From Echinometra lucunter (Eukaryota; Echinodermata; Echinoidea; Camarodonta; Echinometridae), in the NCBI GenBank assembly GCA_029962745.1, contig CM057159.1, positions 29,157,575-29,221,574 of the forward strand: 64,000 nucleotides of DNA, written 5' to 3'. The notes under the pieces were generated by a model, which saw nothing but the letters and a program-made list of their open reading frames with translations, was not told the DNA's origin and did not search any database. The translations under genes and the position numbers were made by a program. Positions 23,363 through 34,444 of this stretch are shown piece by piece. Position 1 is the first letter of the stretch. Every line of letters starts with the position of its first letter.

Positions 23363-26300
23363 TTTTCTTCTGTTCCTCTTCTCCCTTCTTCACCCTGCCA
23401 GATTTTGGGGGCTTGTACCCCGCCTTTTCATATTTTCATACACATTCTGAATCGGTCTTTTTATGACTTGAGCACTGTTCTCGCTGTTAGCTGTCGACAT
23501 TGTGAAACAAGAGATAGCAGAAACATTTGATTGATTGAAACATAGCATATCTCCTACAAGCAGACTTTATATTTGGATTCGTTGCTACACAAGTCTCACC
23601 CCAGTGCTTTTCATTATATCTATGATATACATGATTCATTTGAAAGTATAATTCTGCTTTCTATAACATGAAGCCTGATTGATGAATCTCGAAAAGTAAA
23701 ATTCTTCTGTGCTTAATCCACAAATGGAACGGATTGGGATCAATATATGCAGAATATCCTGTTTAGCCACTCTTATGCCGCCAACTGCCTTCCATTTTCT
23801 CCTGCGTCGTCCTTGTGTAGTCCTCATCAAACCGGATAAAAGTCACCCGGCCTTACCGGTTGCTCTACTCAGCGACATTACTGCCCCCCCCCCCCCCTGC
23901 CTCTTCCCCGGCGCGCAGCACTCCCTTCCTCCCTTCCTTCCCGTATCCGTTTAGCAAGAGCGTTGCCCTAACATGTACTTTTGAGCCTCGAATAAACCTG
24001 ACAAATAATATACATTCCCTGGTTTTTCGTAGAGGGTATATTGAACTTTGCATTTAATGTTTGGACATAGAAGGAAGCTCTGTAGAAGGTCATATTTCTC
24101 TCTTTACAAATACACGTACTTGATATGTTAATGTCTAAGATTTCAGTAATATTTCTCTTTTTTGTTGATGTATTGTTTTTTCAAGATTTGATCCAACATG
24201 ATACTAAAGTAAAAGTAAATTCCTGTCATATACTCAGTTACTGTGGAAATTATCCACCTATGATAAGTGAAATTAGTTAAGAAGAAATGTTTAAAGTGAG
24301 AGAGTAGATACGAATGAGAATGAAAGAGATGGAATGCGGATTTGAAAGACAGTGGGGAAAGACATAGACAGGTGCATGACCCCCCAAAAATGTTTGAATC
24401 GTTCGTTGGCTCTTACAGATCAAGACCTACAATCCACATGTTTGTCAGTGACACGAATTCATGAAACGAGATCTGAAGATTGGAATTAATTTCAATAAAC
24501 AGTATCCTGTGTGTTAGACAGATGGCCATCAATCAATCAATAGCAACGGTTTTATGCCTTCGAAATCCCGTTCATATACCAATCGATATTGATTTACAGT
24601 TATACATTAAGTGTATATATATATATTGGTATTTTTACCAACTTTTAGATGTTGTATCATATTCCGAGACATTCTTAAGGTTCACCTAGCCTGTGCAGCA
24701 TTCAAATAAAACCATTCTTCTTATTTTTTGCTCTCATATTAGTATTTACTAGTATAACTTCTTATCCCGTACCTGCAGTGAGTTAATAATCTCTGAAGTT
24801 GCACTTTCTCACTTTAACTTCGGAGATCTCCCTCACCCCATCTCCAGTTTTTGTCGTGACTTTCTCATGGAGCTAAAATTTGCATCCCTTCTCCCTCAAG
24901 GGAACTCCAATAGACAAGACTTCCGAACCAGAGAAATAGATAGTCTGCAGGTTTGCAGGATGGCTCTATCCCTGTCCCTGGAAAAATGGGACATGGACTT
25001 TAGAATGCTTATTCAAAGTCTTTGCAAGATGTTCCTACGGGGCTGCTTCATTACAATGCCCAAGATTAATTCTGAAGGAGATGGCTTCACTTCTGAAGGT
25101 GGTTTGTCATATATAAAGAAAGACTTGAACCTGCTTTCATAACATCCTAAAATTGCTGCGATATTATAATTTACTTGAAATTATACGTTTTTGAAGCTTT
25201 TCGGTGATATATACTTGTGAACTAATGAAAATAAAAGGAATCAATCGAATGCTTTCAAGAAGGAGTACCAATAAATCTATTGCGCAGATGCTTTTAACAT
25301 TTAAAGCAACTGGGTACGATCTGCAAGACATTGGTGTTCTCTAAGATTTAGATGTACATTGGACTTTATTGATCTATTCAAACTGATATTCATTCATATA
25401 TTCATTGATTCCACTTTTTATTATTACGTCGGTGACGCAAAGGCACGCCACTCCACTTAGCACTTTCGCATCTTTCATTCTCCTTCTATATTTCGTTCTC
25501 TGTCTCTCTCTTTCTCTCCCCCTCCCTCCCTTTCTGTGTCTCCTGCCTATCGCACCTTGTTCTCCCCTTTCCTTCATCTGCCTTGTCCATACCCGCACGT
25601 GTTTGTACATCCACTCACAAAACATTTTGCCCCATCTCAATATCCTCATCATACAAACCGGTCATCACAGCCAATTGCGATTTCTATTGACTTGCAATAA
25701 TTTGAGCAAACCTGTATGCGACGGCAGGTACCCGCGCAGATGGGGTGACTGAAAACAGAATTTACCCCCCTCCCCCCTGTTAAATGTCAGTACTCATTCC
25801 TATCCAAGTTGTATACCCATTTATTCATCTTATGTACCGCGGCATCCAGGGTCTGCAATGTTTTGAGTTGTTGCTTCTTATCCATAAAATATGGAGGAAT
25901 CCATTTACCATGTTGACACGCCATGGATTTTGATTTGGGTTTCCAGGTGCACAAACAGTTCACACGAGAAAGCTCTGCTCGACGAACAGTACATGTATAT
26001 TCAACTGTAAACTTATTTCTAAAAATCTTTTTGTGTGTGCGGGTGTGTGTGTGTGTGTGTGTGTAGTTTCTGTAATCTGTATCACCAGAAGGAATTATGC
26101 TGGTATCATGCAAAAGAACAAAAGGCTTGTTAAAATGAAATGATTGACTAAAAACTTTAAGAAAGAATAACTCACATTCACGAGCACCCCACACCAACCC
26201 ACCCAAACACAAGAGCCGCATATGCATACTAATATTTGCTATAGACCAGGTGAAAATATCCGCTATGCACCTCGATTTGTAACTACCTGATGAATTATTT

Positions 26301-28580
26301 ACCATGTTTACATAATCCGTGTGATACGAGAATAGTAAACTCGATTACTATTCTGATCTTCCTTTTTTTATAGTGGATTTAACATCATCATGATCATATT
26401 TTTTTTCTGTTGTGAGGTGTGTGCAGATGAGACGCGTCGCGCAAAGAGAGAAGAAAAGTGAGAGAAGATCTGCGGCGGTCCTGAGCGGATATTGTGGCTG
26501 AGGTAGGAATCGATCCTACGATAGATCCAACGTCGGTGACATGACTGCGGTAAAGCTGCAGTGAGATGAGATAGACTTAAGTGTGCCTTCCTGATCATCC
26601 TACATACTACTTAATCTTACTGCCTCCTTTCTGTTCTACCTATGTGCGGATTTATAACCTACTTTCTTCCTTTGAAGCACAAAGAATCAATAGATGACCG
26701 AGTTTGCTGTTGACTTTGGGCCAAGACACTCCTTTGGGTTTAGAGATCGGGGAAGGAGATTGTTTCGCGGTGAATAACAATATGACAGATTGCTCTGATT
26801 GTAATCACTAAAGCTTTCCTCCCATTTGGAATCATTCCCAGTTTTGACAGCTTAATCTCAAGAGATTGCAAATATTATATTACGATCGATAGAGCAAACT
26901 TCATTACATAAATGAAATGATCAATCATACTGGAAATAGTCATTGATCATTTTGATTGCAGAAGCGTCGATGGACCATTCTCGAATGGAGATGTAGCAGT
27001 AAGAGCGCCGTAGACAAAAACATGAATAGTGAGATCCTAAGATCTTTAAAGGTGCCTTCCTTCACGGACCGAAATTTCATAAATTTCTATTGCTGCACTG
27101 AATTTCAATAAATTCTCAAATTTGAAAGTTATTTATAGCTTTCGCCTTCGTTCTTGTCTTGCTCACATGAAATTCACCAGATATACAGACTCCAGGTTTG
27201 ATGTCATCAGCCCAAATATTGAGCATTTTCAGTGAAATTATAAAAAAGTCTACATTAGAGAAAATGGCTGATGTTTAAGAGAAAAACTAAGACATAGGGA
27301 ATACCCATATTGCATTTGAAAGAAAAAAATTCTTTACTTATAAAACAGTTATTAGAAAAACGTCCGTATGTAATAAACTAGCAAAAGAAGAATTCAACCA
27401 ATATTTGAATTCATTTCATTTGTTTAAAAAAAAAACTCACTTCAGCCGCTGGTTTCAGTAAGTCCGTGAAAGATTAGTAAATGATGAACAAGAAAGGAGT
27501 AAATACTAAAACCTTCCTTGTCTTATCCATAAATGAAGACATTACATTGCATCGGCACTGATGGAAAAAGCGAGGCATTCATCACTTTAACATTCCACTC
27601 CTCACTCCGTCCAAGTGTTGACACAAAGTGATTCAACAGGACTAAGTCCAGTGCTTTTTGGGATGTCTGTCTTTCATCTCTTTCCTTTTAAGGTTCATCC
27701 CTGAGATTGATGCATTAAGAACACTGCCGCATCAGATGTTGATGATTTTTCTCATATTCTTTAGTTATGTCGCCTATGGATGATGCAGCTTCCGTTGGCT
27801 TGCTATATCCACAGTCGGGTATTAAAACGTCTGCGGGCTTTAACCGTTAAGGAAGAGAGATGGAAATTTTATCCTCATCTTACATCGCTTAAAGAAAGAA
27901 TAATGGAAATCATGTTTTCCGAGATTTATTGACTTGGAAGATGATGAGGTTTTCTTCTTGATTCCCGGCCAGTGATCAGATATCCCGTTAATTTTCATAC
28001 TCGCCGTAAGGACTTATAGAGGAGACTGATAGTTATCATTTTTAGTTTGTGTGGCATTTCCATACTTTTCAAAAAATTTCACGCTTCTATATTCTATAGA
28101 TAAAGGTAGCATTAAAATCACTGTTCGCTATGTTTTAGAGAAGCCAACCAGAATCTGTGTTCACATTATACCGATATCTTTTACATTGTCTTAAAAACAG
28201 CAACTACTTTGTAATCACTAAAAAGCCAGTCCACTCAGAAAAGCGAGTGATGGTGTTTTAGTGATACGAAACATCTTGCGACCATTTTGATCATGTGTCA
28301 TTGTCTGTTTTAAAATCAACCTACATTGTGTATCTCATTGACTTGAAGTCCTTTAACGTGAAATATAATATTCCTTCAAACTCGTTTATTTCAAGATCCA
28401 TATTTAGGCTGTATTGTCTAATGAAATTCTCTAAATACGATGACCTTTATACCTCGATAATCTGTTGCTCTTTTTATTGGGATCACCGTAAGCTTCACAC
28501 GAAAATTACGAAAAATAGATATCTTCTCCCAAATTCTCTTTCCTTTCTTGTCCAGACTGATTGTATCCTTGGAATCTCTA
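23363..28580. other. mostly gene-free stretch
   Basis: No gene recognised. It holds a C run at 23882-23896, a TA run near 24615, a pyrimidine-rich block at about 25488-25535, a (GT)n run at 26034-26064, and a degenerate tRNA-like fragment at 26495-26560. The 91-codon open frame at 24867-25142 (+) resembles nothing I know. Confidence 0.45.
26495..26560 (-). repeat. possible degenerate tRNA-like/SINE fragment
   Basis: On the minus strand, GTAGG-ATCGATT-CCTAC forms a perfect 5-bp T-arm-like hairpin with a 7-base loop, followed by CTCAGCCACA like an acceptor end. Upstream, CTGCAGCTTTACCGCAG could be a remnant anticodon arm. The first B-box thymine position is altered and no matching 5' acceptor strand was found. 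Confidence 0.25.
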
Positions 28581-28586
28581 TATACA

Positions 28587-28620
<34 letters not shown>
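28581..28620 (+). repeat. (ATAC)n microsatellite
   Basis: About nine units of TACA/CATA followed by TATATA. Confidence 0.95.
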
Positions 28621-28621
<1 letters not shown>

Positions 28622-28633
28622 TGGTAGCCTATA

Positions 28634-28916
28634 CACATATTAGCGAGTAGAGCTAACGAATGCCTAGCGAACAGCTATGTTTTGGAAAAGTCCAGATACG
28701 CTCAAATAGGCTCAAATTCTTGGCCACATTAGGGTTCTAAATTTTTGAACATGTCCAAAATAGAAAATCGGCTCCAGCGTATCTCTGCGAACATCTACGA
28801 ACAGCTAACGAATACCACGTACGTCAAACGTGTCACGAACGAATGGCAAATTTCGTCTCAAAATGTCCAAATTTCGAATACGTTAGGCATTCGTTGGCTC
28901 GATTCGCTAATATGTG
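28634..28916. mobile_element. MITE family D
   Basis: A 283-bp element with inverted repeats of about 33 bp. The left is CACATATTAGCGAGTAGAGC then TAACGAATGCCTA; the right is TAGGCATTCGTTGGCTCGAT then TCGCTAATATGTG. The interior shares the CGAA-rich character of MITE family C but not its ends. No coding capacity and no clear target-site duplication. Confidence 0.8.
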
Positions 28917-28929
28917 ACGGGGCCTTGAG

Positions 28930-29088
28930 ATCAATTGAGAGAATAATAGCTAGCATGAATCAAAGTTCCCCAGAGCTGTCCTACCATTTTGTAAATTTTG
29001 CAAAGGTTGAAAAAAATGTCTCCGCTGGGAATCGAACCCAGGCCTTTAGATGTGAACGCCAATGCCTTAACCACTAGACCACGGAGAC
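28930..29088 (-). mobile_element. tRNA-derived SINE, copy 2, with near-complete tRNA-like head
   Basis: The head, 29018-29088 on the minus strand, has a perfect 7-bp acceptor (GTCTCCG/CGGAGAC), a 4-bp D stem, a 5-bp T stem (CTGGG/CCCAG) with loop TTCGATT, an A box TGGTCTAGTGG and a B box GGTTCGATTC. The anticodon stem pairs at four of five positions, with loop GTTCACA. Discriminator A and then seven T follow (29010-29016), a good pol III terminator. The following body (29009-28930) recurs in the palindrome at 29288-29513, which is why I call it a SINE and not a functional tRNA. The anticodon position would read UCA. Confidence 0.65.
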
Positions 29089-29287
29089 GGGCCAGTAGCT
29101 TCGGCGACTCCAAATTCACTTAACCGAGAGATTGACAAAATTAATCTTCAGCCCTCACTAATTAATTCCTTTGTCGGTGGCAGATGAGTTTCGAACAATG
29201 ACCTGCCGCACATCTCAGCTGGATCCGAGCGAATGCTTTGGGATACATGTATATGTTGGAATAATTAACATGTGTGATCAGGTAACA

Positions 29288-29513
29288 TATACAACAGCTT
29301 TGGCAACTCTCGTGGAAATAAATACATGTGAAATCAATTGAGAGAATAATAGCGTAGCATGAATCAAAGTTCCCCAGAGCTGTCCTACCATTTTGCAAAA
29401 TTTCGAAAATGGTGGAACAGCTCTGGGGAACTTTGATTCATGCTACGCTATTATTCTCTCAATTGATCATACATGTATCTATTTCCACGAGAGTTGCCAA
29501 AGCTGTTGTGTAT
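29288..29513. repeat. palindrome made of two head-to-head SINE bodies
   Basis: Left arm 29288-29397 and right arm about 29404-29513 are reverse complements with few differences. Shared sequence includes CAACAGCTTTGGCAACTCTC, CAATTGAGAGAATAATAGCG and CAAAGTTCCCCAGAGCTGTC. The inner 65 bp of each arm equals the SINE body at 28935-28996. The centre is a few bases near 29400, so the pair forms a hairpin of about 108 bp. Confidence 0.85.
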
Positions 29514-30637
29514 ATATATATATATAATCTTCCTTTCGGAATTAAAATCTATGTCTGTAAAAAGAATAATCTGAATGAAAGTCCTTGCAAATACAATTGC
29601 ATTTGCCTTGGGGAAAAGTGTCTTTATAAACAGATGAAGCCTTATAAAGTAACCCGTCATGGGACATGGATTTTTTTTTTTTGGTATTATTATTATTATT
29701 TTTTTTTTTTTAAGATTGGACCTTGGGATCAAAATTGCCCTTAAGGTGTCGAACACTCTACTACACAGAGAATGATATAAGCCGACTAAAGTATCCTTCT
29801 AGGAGGGATGCAGGTTTTCAATTGCACTTGCGCTTGGAAAGATTTAAATTTCCCTCCCGGAACTCGGAAATATGTCTATCAGAAACATAGGATGAATGAG
29901 CTTGGGGAAATATGAATTCTTTTCTTTATTCGATCCCCTAAGTATTCAATCTTTGCAGACGAATAAGGTCATGTTCCTCTTAACTCAGATCCATGTATTC
30001 TCTCAAGTAACAAGAGAGTTTATCGAATACATCATTAACCTCTTTCGTAGCTGTCCTCTCGTCTCTTCATTTTTTTTTCGAGGCATTTTTTCCGTTGGGA
30101 TTTAAGTGACATTTTCAGGAGATGTTTCTCCGCTCAACCCCGATACCATCACATTGCTTCGGTAATCGCATTGATGCACCCCACACGTCATCAACCATGT
30201 TGATGATGACGATGATACATTGATATTTCATGGTTGTCGCTTGCACTCATAATTATGCTCACAAGAGAAAACAATTTTCCCGCTCCTCTCCTAATTTGCA
30301 GTCAGCTGGGACAAATATCAATTACTCTATGTAGGCCTTTGTTAGTCAAGTTGAGCATTTGACAGGAACAGTCAAACATGAAAATGAATTCTGGATAGCT
30401 AGATAAATATTCAAATAGAAAATCCAAAGTCTTGCAAAACATAGATGTGGAAAGAAACCCTGATCGCCTCCAGACATGCCAAATCGTCGTGATTACGGAC
30501 TATTTCTGCGATTGTCTATGATTTTGAAACTGATCTTGGCCTTACTTTGATAAGAAGCTCGCAATGGGTCAGGATTCCGATTTTAATATTCTTAACATTT
30601 TTTCAGAATATGAAAAATTGATGGCTGTTTAATTGTC
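29514..30637. other. gene-free stretch
   Basis: Contains a TA run (29513-29526), T-rich/ATT-rich DNA (29669-29712) and no recognised gene. Confidence 0.5.
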
Positions 30638-30701
30638 CGTTGCAATAGAACTGCGATTTCTTGGAAAATCGTTGCAATAGAACTGCGATTTCTTGGAAAA
30701 T
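30638..30701 (+). repeat. exact 32-bp tandem duplication
   Basis: The unit, starting CGTTGCAATAGAACTGCGAT and ending CTTGGAAAAT, occurs twice back to back with no difference, implying a recent event or an assembly duplication. Confidence 0.9.
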
Positions 30702-30717
30702 CGGATCTTTGTCGGAT

Positions 30718-30751
30718 CAAGGAGTTATCACAGACCTGTGAGAACTCCTTG
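30718..30751. repeat. short inverted repeat
   Basis: CAAGGAGTT and CACA are answered by TGTG and AACTCCTTG, giving a hairpin stem with a small internal bulge. A duplicated GTCGGATC flanks it. No function assigned. Confidence 0.5.
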
Positions 30752-30888
30752 GTCGGATCGTATAATCAAATAGGCCTATAAGACGAGACCCCGAAGTTAT
30801 ATTTGTTGTATAGGCCTATATATGTGATGTTCACAAACATTGACGGGAAATAAATAGGGCAGTTGATAACTTAGAAATGAAAAGATAA

Positions 30889-31185
30889 CGGCCTAAGATT
30901 AACCCGACACAACTTGCAGCTTTGCCACCAGCTACAGAGCGCTCCCAAGTGGGGCAATTGAGGATCAGTGACATAGAGCGTGGCCAAAAGAAAAAAAAGT
31001 ATGACCATTATGAAGAACACAGGCGACCATTTGCACACCAAACGAATTTGACCGCTTTATGTAATGGCATCAGAATGCATGACCTCACACTTCAGGATAA
31101 AATAAAAAGGTTTGCATGTGACAGTGGAAATATTGTCTCGAATATTACTCGTTCTTATGAGGAGCTTATTTCCAAAAGGCGCTAA
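30889..31185 (+). CDS. unidentified 98-codon open stretch, possible exon or transposon remnant
   Basis: A stop-free stretch from just after TAA (30886-30888) to TAA at 31183-31185. Its composition is more protein-like than other open frames here: mixed charged residues, an internal KKKK run and the ending YEELISKRR. The first internal ATG is far in. A possible 3' splice site, ACAACTTGCAG, ends at 30919. The final codons overlap a MITE family B terminal repeat (core TTTCCAAAAGGCGCTAA), so the reading frame may simply run into a transposon. I recognise no domain. Confidence 0.2.
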   Translation, partial: RPKINPTQLAALPPATERSQVGQLRISDIERGQKKKKYDHYEEHRRPFAHQTNLTALCNGIRMHDLTLQDKIKRFACDSGNIVSNITRSYEELISKRR

Positions 31186-31268
31186 GTCCATTTTCACCGA
31201 AACCAAGGAGTACAGTTGGTAGGACTGGATGCTTGTTCCATTTGCGTTTTAATATGACTCATTTGACT

Positions 31269-31406
31269 TACTTACTTAGACTTAGTTCCTCCTCTTCCTT
31301 GTGGAGCATTGGGCAGCATTGAACAGAGCATTTCCAACTTCTGCGATCTTCTGCTAAAGCCTCTGCCTCTTGCCAGGTAAGCCTCATTTCCTGGAGATCT
31401 TTTATC
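31269..31406 (-). pseudogene. 5'-truncated LINE 3' end with target-site duplication
   Basis: Flanked by the 12-bp direct repeat ACTCATTTGACT (31257-31268 and 31407-31418). On the minus strand it encodes the C-terminal ORF2 piece KDLQEMRLTWQEAEALAEDR continuing RSWK and ending in a Glu-rich segment. This matches the DR..W tail motif of invertebrate non-LTR elements. It ends in a TAAGTAAGTAAG tail, the expected simple-repeat 3' end. The intact target-site duplication shows a genuine truncated retrotransposition event inside a pre-existing MITE. Confidence 0.75.
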
Positions 31407-31650
31407 ACTCATTTGACTATAAAAAAATCAGGAAAATGGCAACAACAAAAAATGGGTAAAAAATACGTATATTTCTAAAAGGCGCTTAATCCACTTTGCG
31501 AAAATCAAAGATATTTATTAAACCGTTTTCCTTCTTCGAAACTTTTGACAGTTGCAAGTACCAACATATTCAGCTATTTAAAAATGAGAATGAAAGAAAT
31601 CCTGCATGAGTAGTACTTTTTCTAGAATAAATATATGAGACTCTCTTGGA

Positions 31651-31697
31651 GATGCATTAGGCGCTATATAAATCCAGAATATTATTATTATTATTTT
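31651..31697 (+). repeat. SINE 3' tail fragment
   Basis: GCATTAGGCGCTATATAAAT then CCAGAATATTATTATTATTA matches the 3' end style of the SINE at 48741-48985 (GAGCGCTATAGGAATCCAC). Only the tail is recognisable. Confidence 0.5.
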
Positions 31698-32376
31698 ATT
31701 TGTACGGATTTAACGCCTTTTGGAAATAAATTCTATCTGCACCATTGGTGTTAAAAATACAAAGGATTCTTTTTTTTTAATATTACTCACGTAGGATTGG
31801 GTTTTTTTTTCATTCTATTTTTGTTTTATATGTCAATACTGTACTTCCAATTGTGAAAAAAAAATTATCTTTCGAAGTAGGAAAAATGGATTAAATAAAA
31901 ATCCTTGAATCGCTCGAAATCACTCAAAGTAGATTTAGCGCCTTTTGGAAATGAATTTTTCATATCGAGCAATAAAATTAATGCCGTCTCCAAGGAAAAA
32001 TGGATTTTCATGGAGGCATCAGACCCAGTTGTGTGTTTAGCATTTCTTATCAGTATTTTTGCGCGAGATGACTGAGACATTGCATCACTGTATAATTTTT
32101 GACCTTTTCTTTTTACTCCTTTCAAACAGGAGTTCAACTGAAACCATTATTTTCCTGAAACTATTGTTTTTTATATGTGTGACTATAAATGTATAAACAG
32201 TGCATCAGTTATGGAACATGTGTAAAGGAAATATTATTTGTATCATTCTTTTAAATATGCTATCATGGTTATATTTAATGAAAGTATCACTAAAACTGCA
32301 TTTAAACATAAAAGAAAAAGTAGGATATTGCATCATCGGAAGATAGGTACCTATTTCATGCTGCCATAGTTTAATG

Positions 32377-32668
32377 ACTCTCTTTAAAAAGGGGGTGAAT
32401 TTCAGAAGAGAGTGCATTTAGACTGAATTAAGAGTGAATTAAGAGTGAATTAAGAGTAAAAATTGTGATATTCACTCTTTGAGGGGTGACCTCAGTGATC
32501 ACTCAAGGATTTTGAGTGATCACTGAGGTCCCCTCCCCCCTAAAAGAGTGAATAAAGAGTGAATATCACAATTTTTACTCTCCGTTTCACTCTTAATTCA
32601 CTCTAAATGCACTCTCTTCTGAAATTCACCTCTAACAGAGTGAATGCGTTCACTCTTTTTAAGAGAGT
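32377..32668. mobile_element. 292-bp palindromic fold-back element with short tandem repeats
   Basis: Outer inverted ends are ACTCTCTTTAAAAAGGGGGT and CACTCTTTTTAAGAGAGT. Further in, GAATTTCAGAAGAGAGTGCA is answered by GCACTCTCTTCTGAAATTC, and AGTAAAAATTGTGATATTCA by GAATATCACAATTTTTACTC. The centre is GACCTCAGTGATCACTCAA facing TTGAGTGATCACTGAGGTC. The left arm carries three tandem copies of an 11-bp GAATTAAGAGT unit while the right has fewer. Nothing in it codes for protein. Confidence 0.88.
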
Positions 32669-33500
32669 AAAATCCCCAAATCCTGATTCTGAAATCATCG
32701 TCCAAAACATGCTTTCATTCAGGAGTCTCGACTAACTCTATCATGGGAATTGCCAAATACAGGACGGCTTTGGAATAAATGCATACTTTCCTTAGGGTAT
32801 GCATCTTCAAAAGGAGGAATGATTGGAATACAATATTTTTCATGGGAGAGCCGAGATTTTCAGTTTCAATGATGAAATGTAAGAAAAATAGATATATCTG
32901 GAAGGGTGTGTAAATGGAATAGTTCCCTAAATAGTTCTATCACGGGATGACCTCGTTTTTCAAGTTTGCTGGCATGAACAACAAAAAAGTATAGCTTCAT
33001 TAAAAATTCGAGGATTGTACATGAGCGAGCAGGAAAGACGCTTGTAGGGGGCATATTCATGTTAGATTGCAGAACAGCCCCTCCCCCTTCCTAAAGTTAT
33101 GTAAAGTGAGCGAGAATTAGGAACAAAAACTAGATTGGAGAAAGACCTCTTTACAGAGGAGCAAAAAGCCGTCAAAACCCCGTCAGTGAATGAATCATTG
33201 ATAAACCCGTGCTTTTCACTGCATATACCCACGCATTACCGTTTGTTGTTGTTGTTGTTGTTAACATCTTTTTACATTTAATTTGGCAAAAAACCAATGC
33301 TTAGCAAACTGAGTAGCGTGCAGATGCAAATATTTCACACGAAGGAGCACACCAAGGACTACAATACAAAGATACATCCCTTCGTAGAAGGAGGTATGTC
33401 GACAATTCTCTCTTATTAATCAAGAAGCTTGTTTAAGTTATGTGTATGTTTATGTTTATAAATTTCCAGGAACATAGGATCAAAGGATCAAACAATGACA
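32669..33500. other. gene-free stretch up to the gap
   Basis: No gene seen. A (GTT)n run occupies about 33241-33261. Confidence 0.5.
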
Positions 33501-34000
33501 NNNNNNNNNNNNNNNNNNNNNNNNNNNNNNNNNNNNNNNNNNNNNNNNNNNNNNNNNNNNNNNNNNNNNNNNNNNNNNNNNNNNNNNNNNNNNNNNNNNN
33601 NNNNNNNNNNNNNNNNNNNNNNNNNNNNNNNNNNNNNNNNNNNNNNNNNNNNNNNNNNNNNNNNNNNNNNNNNNNNNNNNNNNNNNNNNNNNNNNNNNNN
33701 NNNNNNNNNNNNNNNNNNNNNNNNNNNNNNNNNNNNNNNNNNNNNNNNNNNNNNNNNNNNNNNNNNNNNNNNNNNNNNNNNNNNNNNNNNNNNNNNNNNN
33801 NNNNNNNNNNNNNNNNNNNNNNNNNNNNNNNNNNNNNNNNNNNNNNNNNNNNNNNNNNNNNNNNNNNNNNNNNNNNNNNNNNNNNNNNNNNNNNNNNNNN
33901 NNNNNNNNNNNNNNNNNNNNNNNNNNNNNNNNNNNNNNNNNNNNNNNNNNNNNNNNNNNNNNNNNNNNNNNNNNNNNNNNNNNNNNNNNNNNNNNNNNNN
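33501..34000. other. assembly gap (500 N)
   Basis: Exactly 500 undetermined bases, likely a placeholder length. Order and distance of the flanks are uncertain. Confidence 0.99.
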
Positions 34001-34444
34001 TTTCCCCATAGGGTTATATGGCACAAAGAAATTATGAAGATCAGTTTGACAGATGTAACAATGTTTACTGATATTACCAATCGAGACCGTGCCAACTTAA
34101 TCTCTCAAGAGGGTGGCTGCATCTTCCTAATTGGCGTGAAATGAAACAATTACGAAATGTTATTAATCTCTGTTCGCCTCTGACTAGCGTCAGAAATCTC
34201 AGTGAAACTTACTATGAGCGAAATCAAAATTTTCTCAAAGGACTCAACTGAATTGGTAATTGTATTGTTGTTAGTATCTAGAGGAAAATTTTGCTTATTA
34301 GTGCCGTTTCACGAGTTAAAGAATCGACAACGATACAAATGTTTGTTATTATTGGACTGGATGCAATTTCAAACTGAGACAAGAAACAAACAAGTAAGGA
34401 ATGGGCTTGGGATACTCGGTAAGGTCTCCTTTGAACAATGTGGA

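Larger units (their letters stand above)
31158..31962. mobile_element. MITE family B cluster, apparently nested
   Basis: Four copies of the family B terminal sequence occur. Two are forward, at 31158 (GAGCTTATTTCCAAAAGGCG) and 31470 (ATTTCTAAAAGGCGCTTAAT). Two are inverted, at 31707 (GGATTTAACGCCTTTTGGAA) and 31931 (AGATTTAGCGCCTTTTGGAA). The simplest reading is an outer element of about 805 bp holding an inner one of about 260 bp (31470-31729). A LINE fragment (31269-31406) lies within the outer element, and a SINE tail lies within the inner one. The pairing is inferred. Confidence 0.5.

Noticed and set aside
27050..27475. Possible TIR element with CTTCACGGAC and GTCCGTGAAAG ends
   Set aside because: Only about ten bases mirror, and the interior and flanks give no further support.
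28205..28266. Inverted pair ATCACTAAAA / TTTTAGTGAT
   Set aside because: Ten-base arms about 35 bases apart in AT-rich DNA can arise by chance; no other copies.
29017..29088. Genuine UGA-suppressor or selenocysteine tRNA
   Set aside because: Too short for a tRNA-Sec, anticodon stem mismatch, pyrimidine at position 37, and it heads a repeated SINE body.
33433..34144. Open frames of 178-234 codons across the N run
   Set aside because: Undetermined bases cannot give stops; the real flanks contribute only a few dozen codons.
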